This document shows positions 22,001 to 30,937 of a stretch of DNA of 64,000 bases, one piece after another. The notes below the pieces were generated by a model. It was not told the origin of the DNA. It made no database searches and worked only from the letters and a program-made list of their open reading frames with translations. A program made the translations under genes and the position numbers. Each line of letters starts with the position of its first letter. Within the stretch, counting starts at the first letter, position 1. Origin of the DNA: Sphaerolaimus hirsutus (taxonomy: Eukaryota; Nematoda; Chromadorea; Monhysterida; Sphaerolaimidae); assembly GCA_964036195.1 (NCBI GenBank), contig OZ038456.1:3100001-3164000 (forward strand). Direction: 5' to 3'.

Positions 22001-23055
22001 TAGTCAAACGCTTGCTCAAAAAAGCATGCGGACGACGTTGTCTCACATGGCATGAATTTCTCACAGTCATGCTTGACGTCGAATTCTCCGTCAATACGCG
22101 GCCATTGTCATACTTGTCAAACACAGACATTGGTGCAGCGATACTGCGCCCAATACATTTTCTTTGGGGCACCCCACCACCATGTTACATGGATGAAAAA
22201 CGTGAGTTGGAACTCGATTCCACCACGATTGAACCCATGCGAAAAATTCCAAAAGAGGAATGGGAAAGAATGACGGATGGATCTTTCAACCTCACACCCT
22301 CACAAATCGAAAAAACCTACACACTCACACCCCCACGTGTCAATGACGTCAACTGCATTGACGAAATTGCACTCAACTCTGTGCCTGAAAAGGACAGAGA
22401 TGACATCACATTACTTTGGGACCAAATTCGTCACAATCGTGAAGTGCTTTGGTATGAGTGGTCACGTCAATACATTGACCTACTCAAAGATCGAGCTAAA
22501 AATCAACGCTTGAAAAAAGGCACAATCAACGAAGCTCCCAAACGTGGCCAAGTGGTGTTAATCACAGATGATAAACAGCCACGCGGCATGTGGCAAATGG
22601 GCCGCGTTCACGAAATACACGTGTCAAGCGATGGAAAAATACGTGCAGTCACAGTATTGTCAAGTAACGGCCGTCGCACACGTAGATCTCCATCTAACCT
22701 AGTGCCTCTTGAAATCGACACAGAGGACGGTGTTGAATATAAAATCGACACTGAGGTAAAAGATGATGATAATTCACAACCTTCACCTGATAAGGGTGAT
22801 GATTCACAAACAGATAAATCACATCAACAATCACAATCTTCACAGCAAGATGCAAGACGCGCAAACCCACGTCGAACATGTCGCTACACTGGCACATATT
22901 CGTTCTGGGGAAACGTGTCGCATTTAATGGCGCTCTCGTTGCTAATACAATCAAAATTAGCCAACGCGCTTACATGGACAGAGCAATATCACAAAACTTT
23001 TATCTGTGCCATAAAACACGCACTGGGCACGCAATACAACTTCCGGAAAAAGTAA
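16099..23055 (+). CDS. BEL/Pao Gag-Pol polyprotein
   Basis: 2318 residues from an ATG. Order seen: Gag with a DUF1759-like block (LPKIELAKYNGDPLEW, residue about 210), three zinc knuckles (CLFCGIKEHYTTDC onward, about 490), aspartic protease DTG (about 782), RT (DIEKAFLQ, about 1147; YVDN, about 1235), RNase H (VFCDASKDG; WTDSTVV), integrase zinc motif (HFHELAGHSG...CVTC), a D-D-E core (GIDYMGP, WSDNAP, GGVYERM) and a DUF5641-like tail. The RT motif is YVDN, not YXDD, as I recall for some nematode BEL elements. The last 60 residues contain a hydrophobic LMALSLLIQSKLANA run, possibly the Env signal peptide in this frame. Confidence 0.96.
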   Translation: MADERIRAQRGAAAATAMPVSNVDEFDTAHPLTQHSRALTGVRNGVLRFTSKPIPKIVKDESQPAAVNIRAAEEVLELLQAYGYQAEMKRLDLSTAMDKFTTTVQDYITSLDRDEDGVAEEIKSANAKLERALYSGSNNAMMLMDELESRIASAQAHIKSAERLILSLKGQSTVDLTTQPPSQPPYNNVNMGSSSQPSQLETLLKLPKIELAKYNGDPLEWAAWWEIFRAQIHDRANLSMGMKYTYLKLSLTGPAAELLAGLKGDGRDYITAVTMLQSNFGETHRVQAALWDKLYSLEKPSSRGDSLTNFTRTLLSTLNQLKERGESVDSGAVLRIIRGYLPDNIVLAVTEEHRNSMRTAVTGDTELTVVRFVDALTTIARARLDAMKTEQQSSQSSTVVQKSQNSSLKKPQNGGGWQQQKKKGNKSQNTFSKPKPIHNTVAFAGTNANVGKSQGKIKNSTQPPRTPAIGAISQKQSSQPAADYRKPKFECLFCGIKEHYTTDCPQYVTPRERTERLQALGDVCTRCTRRGHQAAQCTQRLSCYYCRQIGQHHGAFCPTRQAPARRQVNNSQNKAFVKATSANFVNAQVITTGAASSHAPPSYPPSHTEPMSVCVIPPDENDFRWRQNTLYQLDMDGPLDMGEWPRPANAQQAKAQEEARKYHSENELWTTLRANLIQEGTDMETVEAKIRGFQQKRYEVYPHLNPNQMSSSVPLQPSHRPTVEVLSAQAGYGNPNTATRQQAEQECEFDFSPIVRLQVAQASLINKDAELNRVTDPLLIFFDTGCEYSYIKASVANEYNFENKGDVVLQMNVFATKTPVTVNTFLVEAVMPIYKHVDNKGNMLQIPLTLRAVDNLATYACPPPLSQDDKTVIYIVYGEHAQEQFAEPLELTEMTDEFCHKLCQPDVVIGQDYYWKFDIRPTEIELPSGLIIVESILGLMLGGNASSQSFVTTPDISPHQFMVSCSSHASSAVAVGQETLFQFHSLESIGITDDPLSHDDDIAEQLILESITLDPETGRYSVDWPFKSTIQELPTNNAEAFRRFLSLLKRFRKDPDLFATYAKVISDQLHKGVIEPVYGSQDGLQEHILPHQPVLTPGRSTTCRIVYDGSAGKPSLNNCLFRGPVLTPLALGLMLRFRAGKVVLLADIEKAFLQIALHPKSRAFTKFYWLRDDTIPSHEDNIQMMQFTRVLFGLTCSPSILSTVIKYHLEEELAHMHPAETNERMKLELLLNSIYVDNLVISVDDDKYAIQLYRLIKAVFARANFNMREWMTNSPMVSEKIKPDDLNPKKSQYIKVMGLVYDHIEDTIAVPAPKKDFTLIVTATRRNLNKLLASTYDPIGVTAPALFRLKFRVSQIIQRCNITTWDELIEDPEADDLLDDLKRHLSSISQIKFPRSFHSFGIDVKAVTRPLELHVFCDASKDGYAVCAYLRQKAISPDEYGYEDDRYFSGFLTARTKLAPLPSKQGQPLTITRLELLGVTIGAQLIDYLHHELVELGGWKIHSNFLWTDSTVVIGWLYTAKPLATFVNNRVTKIHSLMSKHCIQICKVATKDNPADIASRGCTFDQLMIETMWFTGPTFLAESLTSTMLDISQYQAQPVTEELAKGDTHISRPLYAGAVTSQLVSQPDSQPANALAQQVPVNLDPNLSQNVTPQNPFVESRQRHIPSNPFEIDIRRFSTLSKLLRTVVYLLRVKTYWLNRSMHKAAKRESEYLSKPITQADLNEAFRHVLRISQAEECASCISQAQLGKHHMLKWDAWNNLLYCVTRVSHKEHRNPSLFYYLPKTGWLTTLVVTHFHELAGHSGMLHTLADLREHCWLSSAKQVVAKILRKCVTCRKAEGGPFTLPDFHTLPVTRTQSQIKPFQHIGIDYMGPLVYSQNGTRHSQHILLLTCFSTRAIHLESTNSVSTADTIMALNRFISRRGMPDTIWSDNAPAFKNCVKMLPDVKWHFITANSPWQGGVYERMVGLVKRLLKKACGRRCLTWHEFLTVMLDVEFSVNTRPLSYLSNTDIGAAILRPIHFLWGTPPPCYMDEKRELELDSTTIEPMRKIPKEEWERMTDGSFNLTPSQIEKTYTLTPPRVNDVNCIDEIALNSVPEKDRDDITLLWDQIRHNREVLWYEWSRQYIDLLKDRAKNQRLKKGTINEAPKRGQVVLITDDKQPRGMWQMGRVHEIHVSSDGKIRAVTVLSSNGRRTRRSPSNLVPLEIDTEDGVEYKIDTEVKDDDNSQPSPDKGDDSQTDKSHQQSQSSQQDARRANPRRTCRYTGTYSFWGNVSHLMALSLLIQSKLANALTWTEQYHKTFICAIKHALGTQYNFRKK

Positions 23056-25817
23056 CATGTCACTTTCCTCAAGTCACAGCCATAGAGGATATTGTGGTAT
23101 CCATATGGACGTTGCGTGTTCAGCCGCAAACGACACCAATTTATAGATGCTTTCAACAAGAGCATACTATAGTCACGTATATGAGTCTGGTGGGCGGAAA
23201 AGCTATGCTGCCACCAGAAATCATTAAAAACCACAGAGTCACAACCTACGATTGCATGATCGCCTACCAAAATAAAACTTGGAAAGGCGAACCCTTAATA
23301 AAAATTGGTCATGCATTGTGGAGTACTAACAAATCACTTCACATCGATTATTGTTACTTTTGTCACAATTTGAGTAACACAGTAATGAACTTTCACATAG
23401 AGGAAGGTGTGGTCGCAAGTCTTGACGGAAAGAAAATAGTTTCCGAAATTCAAGATCTGTCACATTGCAACCCACAAGCCGGCTATTGTTATGACAGCGA
23501 CAATGGCGTCTCTTTATGGAATGCTACTGCCTTTAACAAGCAGTGTGCATTCCAAGAGATTGGTCAATTCGATGCGCAATATTCACAAAATCACTACATA
23601 GTAGAAAAATTGCAGGCTGCATTTTCTGTCACATGGAGATCACAACAATTCCCAAATAATGCAGAATGCGTGCCAAAAGACGCTAAATATATTGACCAGG
23701 GCTCGGCATTCATTCAATTTCTTCGATATCAACTTAAGAAATTGAAAAAGCCTGAAACCGAAAAAGCTCCTCTTCATTTCAAACTCGCGCCAGATCTAGA
23801 TGTTGGTGTTTTTCACTTGCTCACAGCCCGTCAACAATACGAAGTTGACAAAATTGCACATCTAGAACAAAAACAATTTGGATCAATCTGGCAACAATTA
23901 TGTCACATCCGTCAGACCCAACTAGATATAATTCATGCAATTGTCACATTCAATCCCACACTTGGCTTGCGAGCATTGCTAGGACGTCAAAATCTCTATG
24001 CAGAATGGCATGGAGATATATTAATGTTCTGGGATTGTAAACCAGTCACAGCAGAAATTATTTATTTTCAACATGAATATAACAATACTTGTTATAAATT
24101 TCTGCCGGTCAAAGTCACAAATCACCCACATATTATGTTCGTTGCCCCTGGCACCAATGATCTGATCACACATTCACCAATAGATCATTGTCTCATGAAA
24201 GATCACAAATATTATCAATTAAATGATAATTCATGGGCCAACGAAAATGGACCAACGAATTTGCACGTCACAAAACTCCCAATCGAATTAATTTGGGCTG
24301 GCTCGTGGAAACCATTCACACTAAATGTTTCCGGGTCACCAGGTGTAAGCATGACTGATATTGCATTCAGTATCATGGCTGCACATCATCACTTTCAAAA
24401 TTTGCAACGACTCGAACAACAAGTCACACGTTCAGTCGATTATATTGCAACAAAATCCAACGATCCTAAAGCAGTGCAAGCATATATTGCTGGCATCGGC
24501 CAAGGGGTTGGTGCATATTTTGAAGGTGTAGGAAAAGAATTGGGTCACATCATTCACGGTAGTGTCACAGGTGGTGCGTCTGCATTAGACACGTTACTTA
24601 CTGGGCCACTTCAAACAGCTGTGAACATCATACTCATTATTATCACAATTGCTTGTATTGGGTATATTGGTTATGTTTACATGCAGTGGCGGCTCGTAAC
24701 CGGCAGGGGTATGCTGCCAGACATCAAGGGCTTTTTCCGAAGAAAGGGCAGAAGGGACAGAAACCCAAACAAATGGGAACCCCGTCCGTTCAACAAGGAA
24801 AAATCGGTAAGCGACGGCGACGTAACCGCCAGAAGAAACCGACAAGCGGCTTCAACAAACCCGCTTTGTCAAATCAAACCGTCACACAATCGTCAAGTTC
24901 GTCACAATTACCTTCAAAGTTTGTCACACCCCTCAAACGAGTTTCTCCATTCAAACGGCTTTCAGGACGCACGGTACAGCCTAGATCGGATCCCCCGGTC
25001 GGTTATAGTACCGAACGCGCCGAAGAAATCGAAATGGAGACGGGTGCGCGCCGGGTCACAAAACCTGCACCCTCCTGCGAGTCACAACCGCAGAGCTCGT
25101 CACCAAACGCCAGACTCACAGTCACCGAGCCTGTCACAACGGAAGTCACAATGGAAGACGCGATCCCTGACCGCGAGCCCTTGCAAAAGCGACTCAAGAG
25201 ATTCGCTGGAGTCGCAGGGCTCCCAGGTGAGCAGAAATCGTCACACCAAACATTTTCCTTTGTACCCCAAACTTTTCACAAATTCAATAACATCAATAAA
25301 AAATTGGTCAAATCAAAAGTTAAACGATCTAAAAAGATCTGTGACCTTCCTCAAACAAACACCTTCACAATCCGACATAGAAATCGGAGAGATGGAAGAA
25401 AGTCACGATCAAGATCTAGATCCCCCTCCGTACCATTTGACCAAGTCAACTCAATCACTTCACAGTGCACGACCTCATTCACAACCTCCCATGTCCCCTT
25501 GCTATCAAGCCAACCGCTTGCAGCATCGGAGCAATGGCAGCCCACCGAGCCGTCGAAGACGATCGTCGACGAGACCGACGCGCTCCGACAAGCCTTCGAG
25601 AGGCTCGCCGAGGAATCTGAGAAACTCCCCAACTGGCCGGGAAGACCAGCGGGGGCCCCAGAAGACCAGGCGCCCGGACACGGGGAAGGCAGCCAGCCTG
25701 AGGAGGATGCCGTCGAACCCATGGACGAGCATCATGAGGAGGGCCGGGAAAATGCCGGCGTCGAAGACGCCGACGATCTGCTACCACAGGAGTGATGAGA
25801 GTATCACAGGCGTTTGA
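22878..25817 (+). CDS. BEL Env-like glycoprotein with long cytoplasmic tail
   Basis: 979-codon ORF overlapping the end of Gag-Pol by 178 nt in another frame. Cys-rich ectodomain with many N-glycosylation sites (NKT, NLS, NAT, NNT, NVS), a heptad-like segment (residue about 510) and a membrane anchor (about 578-602: IILIIITIACIGYIGYVYMQ). The tail of about 370 residues is basic, Ser/Arg-rich and carries DPPPYHL (25422), a PPxY late-domain motif of the type that recruits budding machinery. The ectodomain layout recalls chuvirus-like (class III) glycoproteins known from BEL elements; this is inference. The start is uncertain, and splicing from the leader or from the signal-like segment in ORF1 is plausible. 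Confidence 0.85.
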   Translation: MSLHWHIFVLGKRVAFNGALVANTIKISQRAYMDRAISQNFYLCHKTRTGHAIQLPEKVTCHFPQVTAIEDIVVSIWTLRVQPQTTPIYRCFQQEHTIVTYMSLVGGKAMLPPEIIKNHRVTTYDCMIAYQNKTWKGEPLIKIGHALWSTNKSLHIDYCYFCHNLSNTVMNFHIEEGVVASLDGKKIVSEIQDLSHCNPQAGYCYDSDNGVSLWNATAFNKQCAFQEIGQFDAQYSQNHYIVEKLQAAFSVTWRSQQFPNNAECVPKDAKYIDQGSAFIQFLRYQLKKLKKPETEKAPLHFKLAPDLDVGVFHLLTARQQYEVDKIAHLEQKQFGSIWQQLCHIRQTQLDIIHAIVTFNPTLGLRALLGRQNLYAEWHGDILMFWDCKPVTAEIIYFQHEYNNTCYKFLPVKVTNHPHIMFVAPGTNDLITHSPIDHCLMKDHKYYQLNDNSWANENGPTNLHVTKLPIELIWAGSWKPFTLNVSGSPGVSMTDIAFSIMAAHHHFQNLQRLEQQVTRSVDYIATKSNDPKAVQAYIAGIGQGVGAYFEGVGKELGHIIHGSVTGGASALDTLLTGPLQTAVNIILIIITIACIGYIGYVYMQWRLVTGRGMLPDIKGFFRRKGRRDRNPNKWEPRPFNKEKSVSDGDVTARRNRQAASTNPLCQIKPSHNRQVRHNYLQSLSHPSNEFLHSNGFQDARYSLDRIPRSVIVPNAPKKSKWRRVRAGSQNLHPPASHNRRARHQTPDSQSPSLSQRKSQWKTRSLTASPCKSDSRDSLESQGSQVSRNRHTKHFPLYPKLFTNSITSIKNWSNQKLNDLKRSVTFLKQTPSQSDIEIGEMEESHDQDLDPPPYHLTKSTQSLHSARPHSQPPMSPCYQANRLQHRSNGSPPSRRRRSSTRPTRSDKPSRGSPRNLRNSPTGREDQRGPQKTRRPDTGKAASLRRMPSNPWTSIMRRAGKMPASKTPTICYHRSDESITGV
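24653..25795 (+). CDS. Overprinted ORF in the BEL 3' region
   Basis: 380 codons open in a third frame, fully overlapping the Env tail. The N-terminal half is Lys/Arg/Ser-rich (IGKRRRRNRQKK), then comes an SR-like SRSRSRSPS run, and the C-terminus is acidic and helical (DETDALRQAFERLAEESEKL). Either a genuine overprinted basic/acidic accessory protein, possibly reached by splicing, or a by-product of biased composition. Env tail features such as PPPY are in the other frame, so if real, both frames are used. Confidence 0.4.
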   Translation: MYWVYWLCLHAVAARNRQGYAARHQGLFPKKGQKGQKPKQMGTPSVQQGKIGKRRRRNRQKKPTSGFNKPALSNQTVTQSSSSSQLPSKFVTPLKRVSPFKRLSGRTVQPRSDPPVGYSTERAEEIEMETGARRVTKPAPSCESQPQSSSPNARLTVTEPVTTEVTMEDAIPDREPLQKRLKRFAGVAGLPGEQKSSHQTFSFVPQTFHKFNNINKKLVKSKVKRSKKICDLPQTNTFTIRHRNRRDGRKSRSRSRSPSVPFDQVNSITSQCTTSFTTSHVPLLSSQPLAASEQWQPTEPSKTIVDETDALRQAFERLAEESEKLPNWPGRPAGAPEDQAPGHGEGSQPEEDAVEPMDEHHEEGRENAGVEDADDLLPQE

Positions 25818-25900
25818 TTTTGATTTTGTTTCACATCAATTTGCCGAGATTGGCTGAGATCAAATTAAATTAAATTTAATTTTTATTCTAGTTTCGGGAG

Positions 25901-26998
25901 TGTGTAACATTATCGTAAAATGTAAAAATCTTTAATATTTAAGTTGACGTTCTTATGTTCGCTTTTATATTTAATTAATTCAATTATTACGATTCCATTC
26001 ATATTTACATTCCAAGTTTAACATCTTCACATTCACCATTTAATATCTCAAGCGATGTTGTTTACAACGTGCGCTTCACATCGCTCACATATTTAGATCT
26101 TAGTCATTGCTCACATTCCGCCACATTTCCTTGACAAGCAGCACGCAAATACGCCGTCATGTTTATGTTAAGCGGCGGGCCCGCCCCGAGTGGGGGGCCG
26201 GGCCCGCGCGCCATTTCAAATGTTGTCTGGCTTGTCTCACATTTTCACTATCTTGCCAGTTTAGCTCGCTTTTCATCGGAGAAGCGAGCGGGCAAGGATT
26301 GAAATTTCACAATTGGAAATGTTGGGTACAAATCGGAGATTAGAGCCGACCGATTGGCGCCAAACCAATCGCCATCGGTCTGGCCCTTAAAAGCCGATTT
26401 CACAGCTAAAATCGGCAGTGTTTGCAACCTCGTCAACTTCACACGAATCTCTTCCTAGGATCTAAATAAGCGCCGTAGTCACTTTATTAAGTCGCTTGTT
26501 TTTGGTGCTAAGTTTAACGCTTGGTGCTTTAAGTCACCTCAGTGCTTTATTTCACACCTGCGCTGTTTAAGGTGCTTTATTCACAACCGCGCCACTTAAT
26601 TGTCGCCTTTTGTCGTAATTAAGTGCCTTCTTTAAATTGCCTTATTTCTCCGGTAATTAGAGCTTCTTTTACGTTTTATTTAAGTAATTAATTTAGTTGT
26701 AAATTAATTCCTTTGTTTACGTATAATTTTATATATATTTTATTTACACTTATTTCTTTGTATTTAATTGTCTAAATAAAAACGTTCGTCAAAACCTTTG
26801 GTAAACAATCTAAATTTGCTTCACACTAACTCACGTCAATTCACTTCAACTCAACTAATCACATTTGATAAAATAACGGAACGTCAACTAGAGACGACGC
26901 TTCACGTCAACTTTCACTTGTTCACATTTGTCCTCTTCCTCGGTTAGGAATAGGAGCTGGTTCACAAGTCACTTCAAGAAGTTCCGTATTATTTTACA
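25901..26998 (+). repeat. BEL element 3' LTR
   Basis: 1098 bp, same ends as the 5' LTR; AATAAA at 26775-26780; followed by target duplication CTTTC at 26999-27003. Only a weak purine tract (TTTCGGGAG) precedes it. Confidence 0.97.
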
Positions 26999-27089
26999 CT
27001 TTCTGTACTCGAATGGTGAGTATTTTTATAACAAAATACTTTACGCATACGCATACATTGAAAAAAGTTCAGTACTTTTAACAACTCTG
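26999..27089. mobile_element. Right part of the hAT-like MITE carrying the BEL element
   Basis: Resumes CTTTCTGTACTCG and ends TTTTAACAACTCTG, the family's terminal repeat. Confidence 0.6.
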
Positions 27090-27324
27090 ATTATTTCAGA
27101 AGCTACTATAATCGTATGTTGCAAACTTACTGTTGCCGGCTTCAGACATACATCAGCTGCGAGTTTGATGAATTGTAATTCGATGCACTAAGAAAGAACT
27201 GTTAACCCTTTAAAAAGGACACCTTGAATACACCCCCCCCCTCCCTTGATTACCCCCCCCCCCTCCGTCGTGGCCGTGAGAGATGTGTAAACACTGCATA
27301 AACCATGAATGAATGAAACCAACC

Positions 27325-27764
27325 TACCGTATTACCTCGAATTATCCCCCCCCTTGAATTAACCCCCCCCTCGAATTAACCCCCCCTCAAAATCGGCTGG
27401 GGAAATAATAAACCCCCCCCTCGAAATACCCCCCCCCTTCGGAATGATGTACGTCATGTACATAATAAATACGTCATGTATGCAATGTACATGATGTATA
27501 TTACTGTTTATCTGTATTGCAGCTACACATTGACATGTTTGTGTAGCTAATCTACTTTTTTATGTCCAAATATATCTTGTTTGGACACATTTATTACCTG
27601 CTTTGGGCATGCAAATGCCTACTATTTACTACGATCCTTACGAAAATTTCTGACGAAATAATAAGACCCCCCCTCGAATAAACCCCCCCCTCGAATTAAC
27701 CCCCCCTCAAATTTTGCTGGCGAAATAATAAACCCCCATGGGGGTATTTCGAGGTAATACGGTA
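27325..27764. repeat. C-tract/G-tract MITE, full copy
   Basis: TACCGTATTACCTCGAATT to GAGGTAATACGGTA, 440 bp. The core has TGTACATGATGTATATTACTG, shared with the copy at 844. Confidence 0.75.
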
Positions 27765-28451
27765 ACCACAAAACGGGTGACCGGTCAGTGTTATCGAATT
27801 TTAAAGGCAAGTGCCTTCCGAACTGTTTTGTCCGAGAAAATGTACCAACTTTTTTTCGCAAGGTTTGAAAAGTATAATCACTTTGACTGATGTTCTTCCA
27901 TTCAAGTGCCACAGTTGGGAGGGTATGCTCTTTCATTTCCGGTACATCTTTTCCGATAAATATATTCACATACCTATACTTGGCGGACATCAAAGTATGC
28001 CCAGAATCCTACAATAATTTTCTGAATAAAATCTTGTGATAAATTTCATGATTAATTATTCCATAGTAAAAACGAAATATCATGATGAAAAACTGTATAA
28101 TTTTTGGTTCATTATTCAGATGGGTTATGGTAGGTTTCCATACAAACTGTGATTTCCTCAGAGTATACCATGTGTTTGGAGAACCGAATCATAGATATGG
28201 TACCTAATGATATGGAACTAAGTAGGTTATCTATCAACCCTTTGCAAAAAAAACAAATACTGATACCGCTTGTACTTTTCTTTTAACTTTTTCTTGTAAA
28301 GTTTGGGGCAGCTAGTCAACCAGACTAGTACGGTAGCACAAATTTAATGGAGTCAAACTGAAAGGCAATTTTCTCCACTCTCCAGAAACAACCGCAAACC
28401 GGTGAAATCCAATTTTCTATACAAACAATAATGTGCTACGTTTGTGGCATA

Positions 28452-28763
28452 TAATGATGGCAAAGAAAAATTGGACATTTTTAAAATATTTTCGAATTTT
28501 CAATCTTTTTTAGACTTTTCCAATTTTTATTCTATCCTTAGAAAAAAACCACTCTAAAATCTAGTTTTCTCTCGGTATTTTTATTCCAAATACACATTTG
28601 ACACGATGAAAACGGCAAATTCACGTCAATTCGAAAAGTATCCAAAAATTCGAAAATTCAGAAACTATTTTCAGTAAAAACTTCTAAATTCGAAAAGTCG
28701 TTTTACGAAAAAAAAACACAGATAAAAATTGAAACACTTTTCCCAGAGGGTTTGCCATCTTTA
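28452..28763. mobile_element. hAT-like MITE, TAATGATGGCAAA ends, 312 bp
   Basis: Inverted ends TAATGATGGCAAA and TTTGCCATCTTTA, exact 8-bp duplication GTGGCATA (28444-28451, 28764-28771). A shorter relative is at 44187-44365. Confidence 0.88.
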
Positions 28764-28771
28764 GTGGCATA

Positions 28772-29469
28772 GTAAAAGATAAATAATTACTTCACTAAGA
28801 GTACTGCGCTTTGGGTGGCCAGTCAATTGCACTCTAATTTTCTTCATGTGCATAATCGAAAGTTTGGTCATGCGAGAAGCAAAAGCTGAAATTGTTTAGC
28901 ATAAAAGCGTTTAGTTAAGAGTAAAACGCGAGCGTAAATGTTGTGGTCCTTAGAAAATTGAAAAGTTGCCCTATGGGCTTTGAACAGGATTAATTACGGC
29001 TTAACGTAGCGAGTTTGTCGCCGACATTTCAGGAAATTACTTTCGACATTAGAAATAGAATGTCAAAAGTAATACGACATAATAAAACGTTCTGAAACAA
29101 AGTAATACCGTACAACAAATCCGTCGATTGAGATTTGTCGTATTATTTTGTATTTACATATGGCTGTGGAATCGCCAAAAGCGCGGAAAATATAACTTTG
29201 CATAAAAAAGTCGTGCCGGAATTGAGCGATATCGGCCCAAAAGTGCTTGCTTTATCGCGGGGAACTGATGTCCATCAGAACGACACACGATCGTTTGCGT
29301 GCATATCAATTCTGCCCGATTGTGGTCACGCACACTATTTAGTACACCACTGAAATTTGGGAAACTCAAAAATCAGTGTTGAGAACATTTTGAGTTGAAC
29401 AGAACGAATTATTCTCGATCGCCGTCAACCAGCAGTTGACAGACTGCCCATTCCGGTCAACTCAAATGC
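28772..29469. other. Non-coding stretch, nothing recognised
   Basis: AT-rich with only short chance ORFs; no repeat family or RNA gene recognised. Confidence 0.45.
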
Positions 29470-29477
29470 GTCCAAAC

Positions 29478-30011
29478 TAGGGTGTCAACTTTCTGTTTTC
29501 CGATACCAAATTTTTTTCCGTTTCCGTTTCCGTTTTCCGGCTGCCAAATTTTTTTTCTGTTTCCGTTTTTCCGGCTCATTTTCCGTTTTCCGGCTAAATT
29601 TTGAGTTTTTCTGCCTTCTTTCCATTTTCCGGCTCAATTGTCTGTTTTTCCAACTTTTTTTCATTTTCAGAATAAACAATAGTTTTCTGTTTCAGCCACA
29701 CTGATAAACACGCATGCAGGTTCTCAATTATGTGAATTTCTTCTGTTTCCAGCCAAATTTCTGCAGTTTTTTTGCATTTCCAGAAAAAAGTTTGCAAATT
29801 TTTTCGTTTCCGGCAAAATTTCAGCAAATTTTTGGCCGTTTCCGGCAGATGTTCAGCAAATTTTTCCGTTTCCGTTTTCCGGCTTTTCATTTTTCCGTTT
29901 TCCGTTTTCCAGCATGTGCAAAAAAATTTCCGTTTCCGTTTTCCGGCAAGTGCAGAAATTTTTCCGTTTCCGTTTCCGTTTTTCCGTAAAAAAGTTTTTG
30001 TTGACACCCTA
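29478..30011. mobile_element. hAT-like MITE built of TTTCCGTTTTCCGGC repeats
   Basis: Ends TAGGGTGTCAAC and GTTGACACCCTA, exact 8-bp duplication GTCCAAAC (29470-29477, 30012-30019). The interior is a degenerate pyrimidine repeat (TTTCCGTTTCCG), so apparent ORFs here are artefacts. Confidence 0.88.
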
Positions 30012-30299
30012 GTCCAAACCACATTTACCAGTTTCCCAAATTTCTAGTGTGCGCGGCATCGAGTCGCCCAGATCGGGATGCACATAACCGCATAATCAAT
30101 CTCCATCAAGCGACGGCCGGAAAACGATCGCTGCCGCCGGGGCGCGCATATACTTTGAAAAACGACACCCTGTTGCAATGCGCCGCGCGTTCGCAGCGGG
30201 CGAGAAGTGCAAATTGCCACCGCCAATGGGAGGAGCGCATTGTTTGCACGCGAGTCAGAGTTGTTGAAATTGATGAACTTTTTTGAGAGTATATGGGTC

Positions 30300-30937
30300 T
30301 ATGTAAAGTTCTTTTTATTTTTCTCAGCCCTGAGTACAGAAAGTGTAAAATACATGAGTACAAGTGAGTAAAATCTTTTTTTTCTGGGGATAATTTAAAA
30401 GCCTTTAAAATAAAAGCCCTTTAAAAGCCCTTCTTAAAATTTAAGAGTACTTTTTCCCCAGAAAATGTAAAAGGGAGTACTTTTTCCTGGAAAGTGCAAA
30501 AGCTACTAATTTTTTCCCACAAAATTTAAAAGTAAGTGCTTTTTCCCTGGAAAATGTAAAAGGGAGTACTTTTTCCTGGAAAGTGCAAAAGCTACTAATT
30601 TTTCCCCAGAAAATGTAAAAGTAAGTGCTTTTTCCCTGGAAAATGTAAAAGAGAGTATTTTTCGTCATAGAATATGTAAAAGTGGATACTTTTTTCATGG
30701 AAAATGCAAAGGCGACTACTTTTTACATGTGAAAACGATTTTTACACTGGAAGACATAACAGATGTTCTTTTTTATGATTTTTTAGTGTTTATATATGAA
30801 AATGAAATGACTTCTTCAAGGCTTATTTTTTTAGCAACAAAAATTGCAATGTGAAGTTTCTGAAATACATTTCCTGACATTTGAAAAGTATACATACAGG
30901 TGAGTACGGGTTCTTTTTAAAAGTATATGTAAACATA
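30300..30937. repeat. Degenerate GGAAAATGTAAAAG repeat
   Basis: About ten imperfect copies of a 30-36-bp unit such as TTTTTCCTGGAAAGTGCAAA, related to the interior of the CAGAGTTG hAT-like MITEs. Confidence 0.65.

Larger units (their letters stand above)
14723..26998 (+). mobile_element. Complete BEL/Pao LTR retrotransposon with Env
   Basis: 12.3 kb between two 1098-bp LTRs, flanked by the exact 5-bp duplication CTTTC (14718-14722, 26999-27003). I found about three substitutions between the LTRs, so the insertion is recent. Layout: LTR, primer site, Gag-Pro-RT-RH-IN ORF, overlapping Env ORF, overprinted third frame, LTR. Both main ORFs are open and no disabling lesion was seen, so it may be functional. 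It lies inside an older hAT-like MITE. The plus strand is strikingly rich in TCACA. Confidence 0.97.

Noticed and set aside
29485-30047. ORFs rich in Lys/Glu or Phe/Pro
   Set aside because: Produced by the TTTCCG simple repeat inside a MITE.
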